A DNA stretch of 49,718 bases from Bodo saltans. Lineage: Eukaryota > Euglenozoa > Kinetoplastea > Eubodonida > Bodonidae. The translations under genes were made by a program, and so were the position numbers. The DNA is taken from NCBI GenBank assembly GCA_001460835.1, contig CYKH01001076.1, positions 1 through 49,718 on the forward strand, read 5' to 3'. This document shows, piece by piece, positions 38,083 through 47,329 of this stretch. The stretch's first letter is position 1, and the number at the start of each line of letters is the position of its first letter. The notes beneath the pieces are model-generated. The model saw only the letters and a list, made by a program, of their open reading frames with translations. It did not search any database and was not told where the DNA came from.

Positions 38083-38871
38083 ATGAAATTTGTTATTGCC
38101 GCTCTTTTCTGCGCAGTGTTGATCGCAAGTGAAGCGAGCGGCAGATTCGCACGCATATTATCAGTCGAAGATGCCGAAACCTTTACCGCCTCACTTTCCC
38201 CTGCGAAGTCATTGAGGTTTCGCACTCAGTTTCACTCTGTTCAGGAATTCTACGATCAAGTCATCTCCTATCATCCGCTTGTGGCCAATGCGCCGTGTCA
38301 CAATGGTACTGGGGCATGCTTTCCTCCAAACAAAGGCTATTTGTGTTTATCTGGCGAGTGGGTACAGCACAGCGACCGATGCGATGGCATTGAAGATTGC
38401 AACGACGGCACCGATGAACTGATGTGTGATTACCCATCAACTCATTGGGCAGATCATCGTAGTGACGCAGTAGCAGCACGTGGACTGCATCGCCGGTTTC
38501 ACGAACAGTTTGCAGCCCCAACATGCAACGGCTGCGGGTGCCAGATAGGTGGCCCGATGCAAGTGCATGTAGGCAATCCGTATTTTGAGATGGCGATTGG
38601 CGCAAAAATGACTCCGGAATTTTCCAACGAACTTCCTTTTGGGCTAAGGTGTCACCCAGAGAAGACTACCGAGATGATGATTACGATGTACAAGAAAAAT
38701 GGTTTCTGCAGAAAGGCAATTTGTTGCATCAGACAGGCGGGCTGTGTTCGCTGCAATTCTACGGACGTAACGCCACAGGGAAAGTGTCACGAGAAATTAG
38801 AACTTCGTGAACTTTCCAATGAAACCATGGCTTCAGAATCATCGGAGGCGGATGCTTCATCGCCCCAGTAG
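38083..38871 (+). CDS. Secreted protein with an LDL-receptor class A domain
   Basis: A 262-residue protein. The start MKFVIAALFCAVLIASEASG is a clear signal peptide, and ATG 38083 follows a splice acceptor directly, so the in-frame ATG at 37930 was rejected. Near residues 80-110 lies an LDLa module: CFPP..GYLCLSGEW, then RCDGIEDCNDGTDELMC, with the acidic calcium-binding residues intact. A second Cys-rich region follows (CNGCGC near residue 148, and FCRKAICCIRQAGCVRC near residue 208). N-x-S/T sites suggest glycosylation. No C-terminal membrane segment is seen, so the product is probably secreted or lumenal. LDLa modules bind proteins through a calcium cage; the ligand here is unknown. Confidence 0.8.
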   Translation: MKFVIAALFCAVLIASEASGRFARILSVEDAETFTASLSPAKSLRFRTQFHSVQEFYDQVISYHPLVANAPCHNGTGACFPPNKGYLCLSGEWVQHSDRCDGIEDCNDGTDELMCDYPSTHWADHRSDAVAARGLHRRFHEQFAAPTCNGCGCQIGGPMQVHVGNPYFEMAIGAKMTPEFSNELPFGLRCHPEKTTEMMITMYKKNGFCRKAICCIRQAGCVRCNSTDVTPQGKCHEKLELRELSNETMASESSEADASSPQ

Positions 38872-39205
38872 TCTTTCGTCCCCAAACACTCACCTATTAC
38901 CATACAGTGCCGTTTCCGCAGTAGATAGTGCAGCCGATACTGTGCAACAAACTGAAAAGTACAGAGAAGCTAACTTGTCCTCGACAAGTTAACAATTCCG
39001 TGAGTTGTTACTCTGATCACCCCCCCCTGTTTGCTAGTCATTTATTTCAAGTTGTGGTTGTTCTCAGCTCGATATTTTTTCCCCCTCCGCGCCATTGATC
39101 CTTGGAGGCACGATTGATGCTCTTTTTTTCGATGCTTTGAAAGCAAAGTAGGAAGAGTTGGTGGTGGTGCTAGGACATTTTTGTAGTTGCCACGCCTTAG
39201 AAAAC
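38872..39205 (+). other. Intergenic region with a 3' UTR hairpin
   Basis: No gene seen. It holds the inverted repeat at 38971-38991, a C7 run near 39020-39026 and T-rich tracts near 39075-39084 and 39121-39131 that probably direct splicing for the phosphoesterase gene. Confidence 0.5.
38971..38991 (+). repeat. Perfect inverted repeat (9-base stem, 3-base loop)
   Basis: TAACTTGTC, loop CTC, GACAAGTTA. It lies 100 bases after the LDLa gene stop, so it would form a hairpin in its 3' UTR. Confidence 0.8.
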
Positions 39206-40714
39206 ATGAGAAGTATTTTGATTCTCACAATCCTCTCACTCGCTTGCTTTGAGCTCGGCGTCGTCGCCGGAGCAAGGGCCACCGTTGCCCCAGGCGGCAA
39301 GCTTGTTACCATCGGGTTGGTGGCGGATAGCCACTACGACACCTTTCCAGCAGGCGAAAAGGCTCCGTGGGAACCTCTACCGAATTGGTTTCGTGGTCAA
39401 GTGCAACGAACGACCACAACGACCAAGCGTCGCTACGATATCGCAAAGGACAAAATGGACGAGTCCATTGGTGTCTTTAACGCCATTCCAGAGATGACCC
39501 TTGTGGTGAACTTAGGAGACTTAGTGAACAACGACATGATGTGGAACCTGCCTCACATTCTAGATCGGTTTAATGAGGCGAAAGCACCCAAATACCATCT
39601 CCTCGGAAATCACGACCTACGTGCTCACAATGATAGATTCGGCAAGCTAAATAAAACACAGGCGGACTGGGTGCGCAACAAGTTTGGGCTGAATGAGTGG
39701 TATTACGCAGTAGACCACGCACCATTCACCTTCATCTTTATCGACAGCATGGTCCTGGAACCAGAGAGCAATGACCAGAAGAAGAAGAAGGAACATATGG
39801 ATTGGTTTCAAGGAAAGTTGAATGAAGCAAAAGACAACAAGCGAGTTGTCATTTTGTTCGCTCACATTCCGATAGGATTCCAAACGAACATCCTTGCCCC
39901 TATTCTTAAAACATACGATCACATCGCCCTTGCATTCTTTGGACACGACCACAAAGGTGGGTACTTAATTCAAGGGAAGACCCACTGCGTCACGCTCAAT
40001 GGTCAAATTGAGACAATGGTGAATGCATTCGCGGTGGTCGAGGTGTTTGTAGATCGCGCCGAGTTGACTGGGTTCGGTCGTGTTCCCACGCGAATCATGA
40101 CATTCACGCCAGAAACGCGTGCATTGATTGAGCAATACGATGGCCCTGTGGTGCACGATTTGGCATTGCAAGGGAATCAGCCGCTTCCCCCAAAGCAGCT
40201 TTGGAGGAACGAAGTGCTACAAAAACCACCTCCGCTTATGTTGAACATTCCGACGTACCGTAAGCCTCTCCTCCCAACGACTGAGCCTAACCCTGGTGAC
40301 ACCAGATTCTTAAAAGATGTGTATCGCCTGTGGCCTAAACGAATTCGAGTTCCAAGCAGAGAAGATACAGTCGATCTGACCTCTGGTGTCAAAGATAAGC
40401 CACCAACACTTTATTCTCCTGGGCCGGCAGGCCTGGCAACTGCTAGCTCCAATGCCTACGCGCCGTCCTCCTCATACTCTGATCGTGATGAACCAGTACC
40501 GATAGAATCGAAAGAGACACCACGTGAAGCCAAGGTCAAGCCTGTGTTGACCACCTCCTACAGCACCCCCAGTGAACCAATCCTGGACCACTCTGTGTTT
40601 GTGGTTGGGTACATGATGCTGCTGCCCGTAGTGCTGACGATTGGCGGTGCCATATTACTGCTCCTGCGCCGTCGCCGAACAGCGCAGTCATCCCAGCGCC
40701 CACTGAAAGTGTGA
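39206..40714 (+). CDS. Membrane-anchored metallophosphoesterase, ADP-ribose/CDP-alcohol diphosphatase type
   Basis: A 502-residue protein with an N-terminal signal peptide (MRSILILTILSLACFELGVVAG), a lumenal or extracellular calcineurin-like phosphoesterase domain, and one membrane span near the C-terminus (VVGYMMLLPVVLTIGGAILLLL) followed by an RRRR stop-transfer sequence. All metal ligands are present: Asp41 and His43 (ADSHYD), Asp105 (NLGDLV), Asn135 and His136 (GNHD), His220 (FAHIP), His247 and His249 (GHDHKGG). Flanking features (RRYDIAKDKM, WYYAVDHAPFTFIFID, THCVTLNGQIET, GFGRVPTR) match ADPRM, the Mn-dependent ADP-ribose/CDP-alcohol diphosphatase. Known ADPRM is soluble, so the signal peptide and anchor are unusual and suggest a surface or endosomal enzyme. 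The linker before the anchor is Pro/Ser-rich. A TTG start at 39158 was rejected. Confidence 0.85.
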   Translation: MRSILILTILSLACFELGVVAGARATVAPGGKLVTIGLVADSHYDTFPAGEKAPWEPLPNWFRGQVQRTTTTTKRRYDIAKDKMDESIGVFNAIPEMTLVVNLGDLVNNDMMWNLPHILDRFNEAKAPKYHLLGNHDLRAHNDRFGKLNKTQADWVRNKFGLNEWYYAVDHAPFTFIFIDSMVLEPESNDQKKKKEHMDWFQGKLNEAKDNKRVVILFAHIPIGFQTNILAPILKTYDHIALAFFGHDHKGGYLIQGKTHCVTLNGQIETMVNAFAVVEVFVDRAELTGFGRVPTRIMTFTPETRALIEQYDGPVVHDLALQGNQPLPPKQLWRNEVLQKPPPLMLNIPTYRKPLLPTTEPNPGDTRFLKDVYRLWPKRIRVPSREDTVDLTSGVKDKPPTLYSPGPAGLATASSNAYAPSSSYSDRDEPVPIESKETPREAKVKPVLTTSYSTPSEPILDHSVFVVGYMMLLPVVLTIGGAILLLLRRRRTAQSSQRPLKV

Positions 40715-40895
40715 TCGTTTTTGTTGAAGTTAGTTTACTTGCTGTCACAAAACCGATTTTGTTCCTACTTGGACGTTGAAGAGCATACCCAACACTCATT
40801 CAATGGCCTGTTTTCAATTCTATATCCATAAGAGTGCAATAACATACAATTGAAAGGATACGAAGAGGTACAACATTTTCGTATCGTAAAAACGA

Positions 40896-43800
40896 ATGTC
40901 AGTAAGTCCTCCTCTATCGATACTTACCACTTCTACCGCAGGAGGATTTCTCGATCTCATTTGCATTGCTGCAAGAGAATCACTGCTAGACCCCGCATCG
41001 CCCCGTCGTCGGAAAAAGAATCCTCAGAACCACCGCAACATCGATTCTACATCGTTGGATGAGGTGCTGTTGTTGGACGATGACGACGCGACTGGTGGTG
41101 GCTCCGATGCTTGTTGCACATTTGGTTCGTGGGCAGCAATCTCTGTCACGGCGGCACCAGATACATCACTCGTCAAGATTCAGCTTCCGTATGTCATCGG
41201 CTCTCTTTCCTCTCAACAACACAATGCTGCGGCACCATCGCAGAATGCACATTTGTTGGACGGCTGGTCATGGTGCAACGTGAAACTGATCACTCCTGAT
41301 TTCGTGCTAGGGTCTCCCCCATCGCATAGCGGCCACGTGTCGCTATTCGTGGATTGCCCTTGTTTACCGCACACGGCGGGAGGGGGTGGTATTGTCGGCC
41401 GCGCATCTTCGAATGAAGTACTAGAAACGTCGAGACACTACCTTGGTGCTGTGTCATCCCTTTTAGAAATGGCACCGTCCATGTGGAAAGTGAGTGTGGC
41501 GTCGTCTGCTGCGATATCACGTGATCACCGCAGAGGGCAGAATTCTTCGCAGGTGGCAAGTGAAGAACGGCTTCAGTTGTACGACGTGGTCGTCACGCAT
41601 ACGGAAGGAGAAAGTGGACTGCAAACCCTTGTGGTGATGATCGAGCACTGCGTCTCTAGAATTGTCAAGTCACAACAACAACAGGCAGGTTTGACCACTA
41701 GCCTTCCTTTTGTAGTTGTCGATGTGGAAGACATGGAATCTGGGAAGAGGTCTTGCGCCGCTTGGTTTGTTCTTGACGTTCTTGAGCACCACCATCAAAC
41801 ATCATCCCACCCTCCAGACGTCTGTTCGATTGGACGAGGATTAGCTCACTTGGCAACTCTGTCTTCTTCGCCACAGCCTCCTTCCAATGCAACAACTAGC
41901 GCAACGACAATGATTCTCAACATTCCAAACTTAGACCTTGAGTCCTCAAACCTCGATGCCACAACACATGACATCGTGCAGGCACTCATGGCGACAAAAC
42001 TTCTCTGTTGCCCGATGCTCGTCGATGCCCTTGTGACATTCCCAAATCTTGTTTCCACCTCCATGATGCTTTTACATCAAGTCTCCCCCGCCGAGCGGGG
42101 CAGTATTCTCGACCGGCGCCTCAGTGAGTGGATGGATGAGAGTCATGACGCGATGCTTCGCCGCTCCTTAGATTTAGAAATGGATGACGACGACGCTGCG
42201 CTGTTTTCCGTCGAAGACTGTGAAGCGTTTCATGCCGCATTTGTGTTGGTGGCTCAAACTGTGGTGTCGTGGGCGCGATCCGCGCGATCGGCATCCAGCA
42301 GCCGATCGGAAACCCCCGAGAGACCACTGCGGCTGACACGGCGCATCGAAGAGTCTCCGCCTGATGCTCACAATGAAACAGTTCCGGTCACTCGTCCCGA
42401 CGGCACGACGACAAACGTCGGTATTGATGGGATGTCTCCTATTCTAGGTGACGAGCACAGTCACGTAGCCTCCCCGCTTGTTCTAGACTCTCCTCTCAGT
42501 CCATTGCCCCCTCAGCGTAAGTTGGGATCTACTGCACCAGGAGTTGATGAAGATGATGATGACCTTCACATTCTCAGCGTACATAGAGGACAAGGTTGTG
42601 GTGGAGGAGTGGCGCCGCTGTCACCGCTGCCTGCAGCTCCAAGTAACGGGCATCATCAGCGTGTCTTATCGGCAGATCTGTTGTCATCTGGTGGAACGTT
42701 TAACTTCTCGGACTCCATCGACGTGATGGTACTGAAGCAAATTCAACAGCAACAGCTCTTAGGGAAACAAGTAGAGGACGATAATTCTTCGCCTAACCCT
42801 CAACGAGGACCTTCATTGTTTCGCATGGACGACTCAATGTCAGTTGACGAATCAGCATTTCATTCGGCTGCTCGCCGTGGCACTGAATTGCCATCGACGT
42901 CCAAACTTGCAAACGCTGTTCACGATGCACTGCAAGAAGAAGTACGCGTGCTTAAGGCAACGATAGCTGTATTGGAGCGCGAAAGGCAAAATGAAATGTC
43001 CACAGCGCAAGATACGATTGATCAGTTGCGAGCTCACATCATCGCAGAGCAACAGCAAACAAAGCGATGGCAATCAGAGGCGAGGAATCTTTTGTCCATC
43101 GCACAAGGTTCGCTTTTGCAAGTTCCTATGAACATAGCTGGGGGAAACAGCAGTGGTGTTAAGGACTACGCGTCTGAAGCATCCGCGAGTATGACCACTA
43201 TCCCAGATACCCCTCAATCGCCGTTGCCATTGAACAACAGCGTGTCCAGCCCTGGAGAGCTTCGCGCAGCGCGTAAGCAGCGTCAACAGCAACAGCTTGC
43301 GCTGTCGTCAAGTGCAGCGGGCCGCATGTTTGGCTCGTCCGGGCAGTTTAGTAGTTCCGATCTGAACGCCACTGGACTTGGCGCACGAACACCCACCAAT
43401 GGCGGTACCTTCGATGATAGGGTTAGCAATGCATCGTCATCCGCAAGGCATCCATCATTTGCTTCCACATCGTTCAATCTCTTTCAATCGCCGACTGCTT
43501 CCCATCATCGAGATGCAATGATATCCTCATTGAGCTTGGTACGATTGATGCAAGCTCAAGCCCTTCGAAGAGCTTTACTGGAATCACGCGAAGCTAAGGA
43601 CTCTCACCAACTCTTTACAAGCTGGGCTCAAGATGCTGTGCACAAGTCTCACAATTTCCTTAAGAAAACGCTGCGAAAGTTTCATGACTCTGTGGAATCT
43701 GCCATCAAAGCACAACACCGCATTGCTATGGAGGCCCTCGATCTCAAATCAGAGGAGTGCTACCAAATGATTCAAACCATCCGAGTCGAGTTCAACAAGC

Positions 43801-46800
43801 CGAGCAACGGAGAGGATGGTATTGGATCTAAGAGTGCAAGCCCCAAGTTGTCGCCCCAGCAAGCATCATCCCTTGTACCTCCGCCTGGGATATCAGTGGA
43901 AGCGGACTCAACCTCAGCCTCAACAGTTCAGCCTCCTAAGCAATTTGTCTCTATTGATGACTCCATTTCCCTCGCGAACCTCTCCATGACCGATGCCTCG
44001 TCGCTGATGATCAAGCACAGTGCACCGTATCCTATGTCACCGGACAGCATTTTTGCGAGTGCCACACCACTGCGCACAGCCCGAGCAGGCTCCGTTCGCT
44101 CCTCTTTCACAAATCTTTCAGCAACACCTCGTTTCCACCGCATTATCTCCTCGACTCCTGGAACCGCAATTGTGTCAACGCGGCCCGAGACGACACAGGC
44201 TTTTATCATGGCTGGAAGGAATTTGCGTGGCGAGGAGCGGAAGTCTGCCGGTGAGCGCGTTCCCAACCTCAAATTTGATCAGATTCGCAAAGAAGCCGTT
44301 GCGTGGAAGCAGAACCATTTAGACGAGTACAAACTGTTTGCTTCGCATCAAATTATGTTCTTGGGCGACGGACATGTGGGAAAGTCATCACTGATCGCAT
44401 GTCTCACCAACAAAGCTCCTGTTCTGTTCAAGAAACCCCCGCAAGTGGTGACACCGACATTGGATATTCGTCGCACGCGTGCTGTTGTGTCACTTGATCG
44501 AGCTCACGGTTCCGCTGCCGTCATCCCGTTGGGAGGCTACCCTCGACTCAACATGGCGGAGGCGGCGAGGATATGCCGCGAGCAGTCTGCCTTGAAGGAG
44601 CCTGCGACGCTACCAGGCTCCGCTACTACGTGCTCCATGCCAATCTGCTTGACGGATGTTCCCAGCTCGATCCTTCGTGCTCCCTGTTCACTGTTGACGC
44701 CATCAAGAGCTTCCCTATTTTGTATCGTATTCCGTTTGAGTGACGATGAAGAAGTATCTCGACAAGCGATTCTACGCTACGTGCAGCACGTCATCGGTTC
44801 CATGCTACGCCGTGGACCAAGCAGTGCGGATGGGCTCCATCATCAGAACCCTTCAGTTGGAGACGATGCTGCTGCAGCTGTTGTCGATGTGACTCTGCCG
44901 TTTGTTCTCATCGGCACTCATGCTGATCAAGCAGCAGCCAATGGCAAGCCCTCCTCTGCTTCCAATGCTAACCATCAAGACTTGACCAACTCACAGAACG
45001 CTCTCGCGTCGTTTAGACGTTGGTTAGAGGAAGAATTCCAAGCGATCATCACTGGCTCTACCAAAGGTATTTGCCCACTAGTACTCGATACCTTTGCGGT
45101 GAGTTGCGCGAATTGGACTGTGTATGGTGAACGCCCTCGCTCTGCTGATTCGTTCAGTGGCATGCTCGCTGATTGGGCGGGGTATTTGACACTCTACGCA
45201 CCAGCTGCACCTGCTCATTTGCTTCCCTCAGCCCGAAACGTAATTAGCATCGTTGACGAAGAAGGGCCATTCTCCGATGAAGATGAAGACACACCCGAAG
45301 AAACAACTTCCAGCACCGCTGGTGCAGGTAAAGTGGAAGCCGCACCGGTGATGGTCGACTATTCGTGGGCTCGTCGTGGCGGTGGCTCTCAGAGCGGAGG
45401 ACTGTTTTCCACAACGACTTCCACATCTAAGTCGACGTCCCTTTTCTCATCGTCCGCAGCAGGGAATGCTTCCACGAGCAGTCTACGAGATCAAGCCATC
45501 GCGTGCACAGAACGGTGGTTGCACAGCGCCGCTGTGGGCCTCATTACGTTATTCACTGCGCTGTACCGATTCACAGAATTCACAGGGTATGTGCTGGACG
45601 CTTCTATGTTTGACAATATCGTATTCCAACACTTGGAGCTTGCTCCTAGAATGGATGATGAACGACGCCTGTCCAGGAGGCTGCTGCGCACCCGGGATGT
45701 TATCGTTGAGGCGATCTTAGGAGAGTGCACTCGTCGAGGATACATCACTCGATTGAAGGTCCCTGCTTCGACGACCAGCGATATTGGAGCAACGGAAGTC
45801 GTCGTCCTTGGTACTCCGTGGTTGGATCAAATTCTCTCATCGGTGATGCTGCCGTACACGATCCAAGTTGCCTCTACACTTCCAACCAGCTCACCGCATG
45901 TACGTAAGGAACTTGCTGGCGTAGGCCCCCGCCACGTGGTCACGTTGCTACAGCGTGCTGCAGCCCTTGGAGTCGACCTCGTGTCGTCTGCTATGCCTGT
46001 GGAATTAGCATCTTACCGTGTAGGGCACGTGTCTCGGAAATTACTTTTTCAGCTCCTCCCAGCACCGATTCGAGCAGTCGCTTCGACGCAACGGAACGCT
46101 GTCGCGTTTTTTACTGCGATTGGGGTGACACCGAGCATCTTTGATTCTTCCTTTGGAAACAACAACGGTATGATGACGCTTTCGCGTCGAGGAGACTCTC
46201 AAGACACGATGGTAAGCATGATGCAAGCGGGGAGTCCCACATCGCCCCAGAATAGCTTTCACAATGCAACCTCTGCGCTAGGTGGTGGTGGTGGTTGCTC
46301 GTCGTCGTCGCTGTTCATTCCTTGTGTTTCATACGTTGTCCCTCAAGTTGTTGTGAGATTCCTCGATGACGTCTCTCATTTGGTGGCGGAAGAAGATGTC
46401 CAGGCCGCGATCATCCAAGTGGAAATGCCTTCCATGGATCTGTTTTACTCTGCCCAAAGTCGAATTTACCAGCATGCTGTGGCCCACTGGCCAACATGCG
46501 GCAAAGATGGCGCTCCGCCGGTTGGTGTCTTCTCAGGCTTCTCTTCGCGAAACTGCTTTATGGTGACCATCAATGACAATGTGTGGGTGCTCCTCACGGC
46601 GGTGGGTGGCACTGAAAGCGACTGCACGTACTCTGAGTATCGCGTAGCGGTTGTTCGGCATACACTTCGTGCAGAGGATGGAGCAAAAGATAGCATGGCG
46701 TCGTCCCTTACCAATCAAGAAGATCACGACGAGGAATTATCGCAGCATCGGGTTGTTGAAGATGAGGACGACCCTTCTGTCATCATCAAACGTGTTGCCG

Positions 46801-47057
46801 ACGCTTTTGGTGAAGGCCCCAATTCACACTTAGTGTCCATCGAAGGCCCCGATGGAGAAAAGCGCAAAGTAGAACCATGGGCGAAGACTGACCAACGAGT
46901 TCACGCGACGCTTCAAGAGCTAGGATTGGACGATGGAGCCAATTCCACTTCACATTCTAACACCAAAAGCAGAGAGGGCTTACGTGGGATGATGGAGCGT
47001 ACTGAGCGCCCTAATTTGAAGGTGCTGCTGCAGCTCCTATGCCTCCAGTCCGCTTGA
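40896..47057 (+). CDS. ROCO-like protein (Roc GTPase plus COR region)
   Basis: A 2053-residue protein. The N-terminal ~650 residues are unrecognised with Ser/acidic linkers. A coiled coil spans about 679-733. The Roc-like GTPase begins near residue 1155 with the P-loop GDGHVGKSS (Lys1163), a switch I-like TPTLDI, the nucleotide-specificity motif THAD (1341-1344, the usual Roc variant of NKxD) and SCAN as the fifth motif. A clear DxxG motif is missing; a long insert occupies that region. Residues about 1530-1740 resemble the COR dimerisation domain (helices, RRGYITRL, then VVLGTPWLDQILSSVMLP). No kinase domain, leucine-rich repeats or WD40 repeats are seen, so it is not LRRK-like in full. The C-terminal ~300 residues include a mixed alpha/beta segment of unknown role. 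Probably cytosolic signalling. Confidence 0.7.
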   Translation: MSVSPPLSILTTSTAGGFLDLICIAARESLLDPASPRRRKKNPQNHRNIDSTSLDEVLLLDDDDATGGGSDACCTFGSWAAISVTAAPDTSLVKIQLPYVIGSLSSQQHNAAAPSQNAHLLDGWSWCNVKLITPDFVLGSPPSHSGHVSLFVDCPCLPHTAGGGGIVGRASSNEVLETSRHYLGAVSSLLEMAPSMWKVSVASSAAISRDHRRGQNSSQVASEERLQLYDVVVTHTEGESGLQTLVVMIEHCVSRIVKSQQQQAGLTTSLPFVVVDVEDMESGKRSCAAWFVLDVLEHHHQTSSHPPDVCSIGRGLAHLATLSSSPQPPSNATTSATTMILNIPNLDLESSNLDATTHDIVQALMATKLLCCPMLVDALVTFPNLVSTSMMLLHQVSPAERGSILDRRLSEWMDESHDAMLRRSLDLEMDDDDAALFSVEDCEAFHAAFVLVAQTVVSWARSARSASSSRSETPERPLRLTRRIEESPPDAHNETVPVTRPDGTTTNVGIDGMSPILGDEHSHVASPLVLDSPLSPLPPQRKLGSTAPGVDEDDDDLHILSVHRGQGCGGGVAPLSPLPAAPSNGHHQRVLSADLLSSGGTFNFSDSIDVMVLKQIQQQQLLGKQVEDDNSSPNPQRGPSLFRMDDSMSVDESAFHSAARRGTELPSTSKLANAVHDALQEEVRVLKATIAVLERERQNEMSTAQDTIDQLRAHIIAEQQQTKRWQSEARNLLSIAQGSLLQVPMNIAGGNSSGVKDYASEASASMTTIPDTPQSPLPLNNSVSSPGELRAARKQRQQQQLALSSSAAGRMFGSSGQFSSSDLNATGLGARTPTNGGTFDDRVSNASSSARHPSFASTSFNLFQSPTASHHRDAMISSLSLVRLMQAQALRRALLESREAKDSHQLFTSWAQDAVHKSHNFLKKTLRKFHDSVESAIKAQHRIAMEALDLKSEECYQMIQTIRVEFNKPSNGEDGIGSKSASPKLSPQQASSLVPPPGISVEADSTSASTVQPPKQFVSIDDSISLANLSMTDASSLMIKHSAPYPMSPDSIFASATPLRTARAGSVRSSFTNLSATPRFHRIISSTPGTAIVSTRPETTQAFIMAGRNLRGEERKSAGERVPNLKFDQIRKEAVAWKQNHLDEYKLFASHQIMFLGDGHVGKSSLIACLTNKAPVLFKKPPQVVTPTLDIRRTRAVVSLDRAHGSAAVIPLGGYPRLNMAEAARICREQSALKEPATLPGSATTCSMPICLTDVPSSILRAPCSLLTPSRASLFCIVFRLSDDEEVSRQAILRYVQHVIGSMLRRGPSSADGLHHQNPSVGDDAAAAVVDVTLPFVLIGTHADQAAANGKPSSASNANHQDLTNSQNALASFRRWLEEEFQAIITGSTKGICPLVLDTFAVSCANWTVYGERPRSADSFSGMLADWAGYLTLYAPAAPAHLLPSARNVISIVDEEGPFSDEDEDTPEETTSSTAGAGKVEAAPVMVDYSWARRGGGSQSGGLFSTTTSTSKSTSLFSSSAAGNASTSSLRDQAIACTERWLHSAAVGLITLFTALYRFTEFTGYVLDASMFDNIVFQHLELAPRMDDERRLSRRLLRTRDVIVEAILGECTRRGYITRLKVPASTTSDIGATEVVVLGTPWLDQILSSVMLPYTIQVASTLPTSSPHVRKELAGVGPRHVVTLLQRAAALGVDLVSSAMPVELASYRVGHVSRKLLFQLLPAPIRAVASTQRNAVAFFTAIGVTPSIFDSSFGNNNGMMTLSRRGDSQDTMVSMMQAGSPTSPQNSFHNATSALGGGGGCSSSSLFIPCVSYVVPQVVVRFLDDVSHLVAEEDVQAAIIQVEMPSMDLFYSAQSRIYQHAVAHWPTCGKDGAPPVGVFSGFSSRNCFMVTINDNVWVLLTAVGGTESDCTYSEYRVAVVRHTLRAEDGAKDSMASSLTNQEDHDEELSQHRVVEDEDDPSVIIKRVADAFGEGPNSHLVSIEGPDGEKRKVEPWAKTDQRVHATLQELGLDDGANSTSHSNTKSREGLRGMMERTERPNLKVLLQLLCLQSA

Positions 47058-47329
47058 CAATATTCAACTGAGTGGGAGAAGACGAGCGATGACAAATGCG
47101 AGTTTGCTCACAAATATTGTTTTCTTTCGCGGGTGCAGTTCATTGTTTCTTTCAACAACTTTAAACGTGTTGAGGAATGCTTTGGGCATTTCATTTGAGA
47201 ATGCTTGTGTTGTACGATGTTTTAAAGCACACTAAATCCGGTGGTGAACTTGTCCAAGCCGATTTTGATTTTTGATCGATCTCGATTGTTGTTTCGCCAT
47301 GATAGAAAAAGAAACAAAAATCAGAAGAA

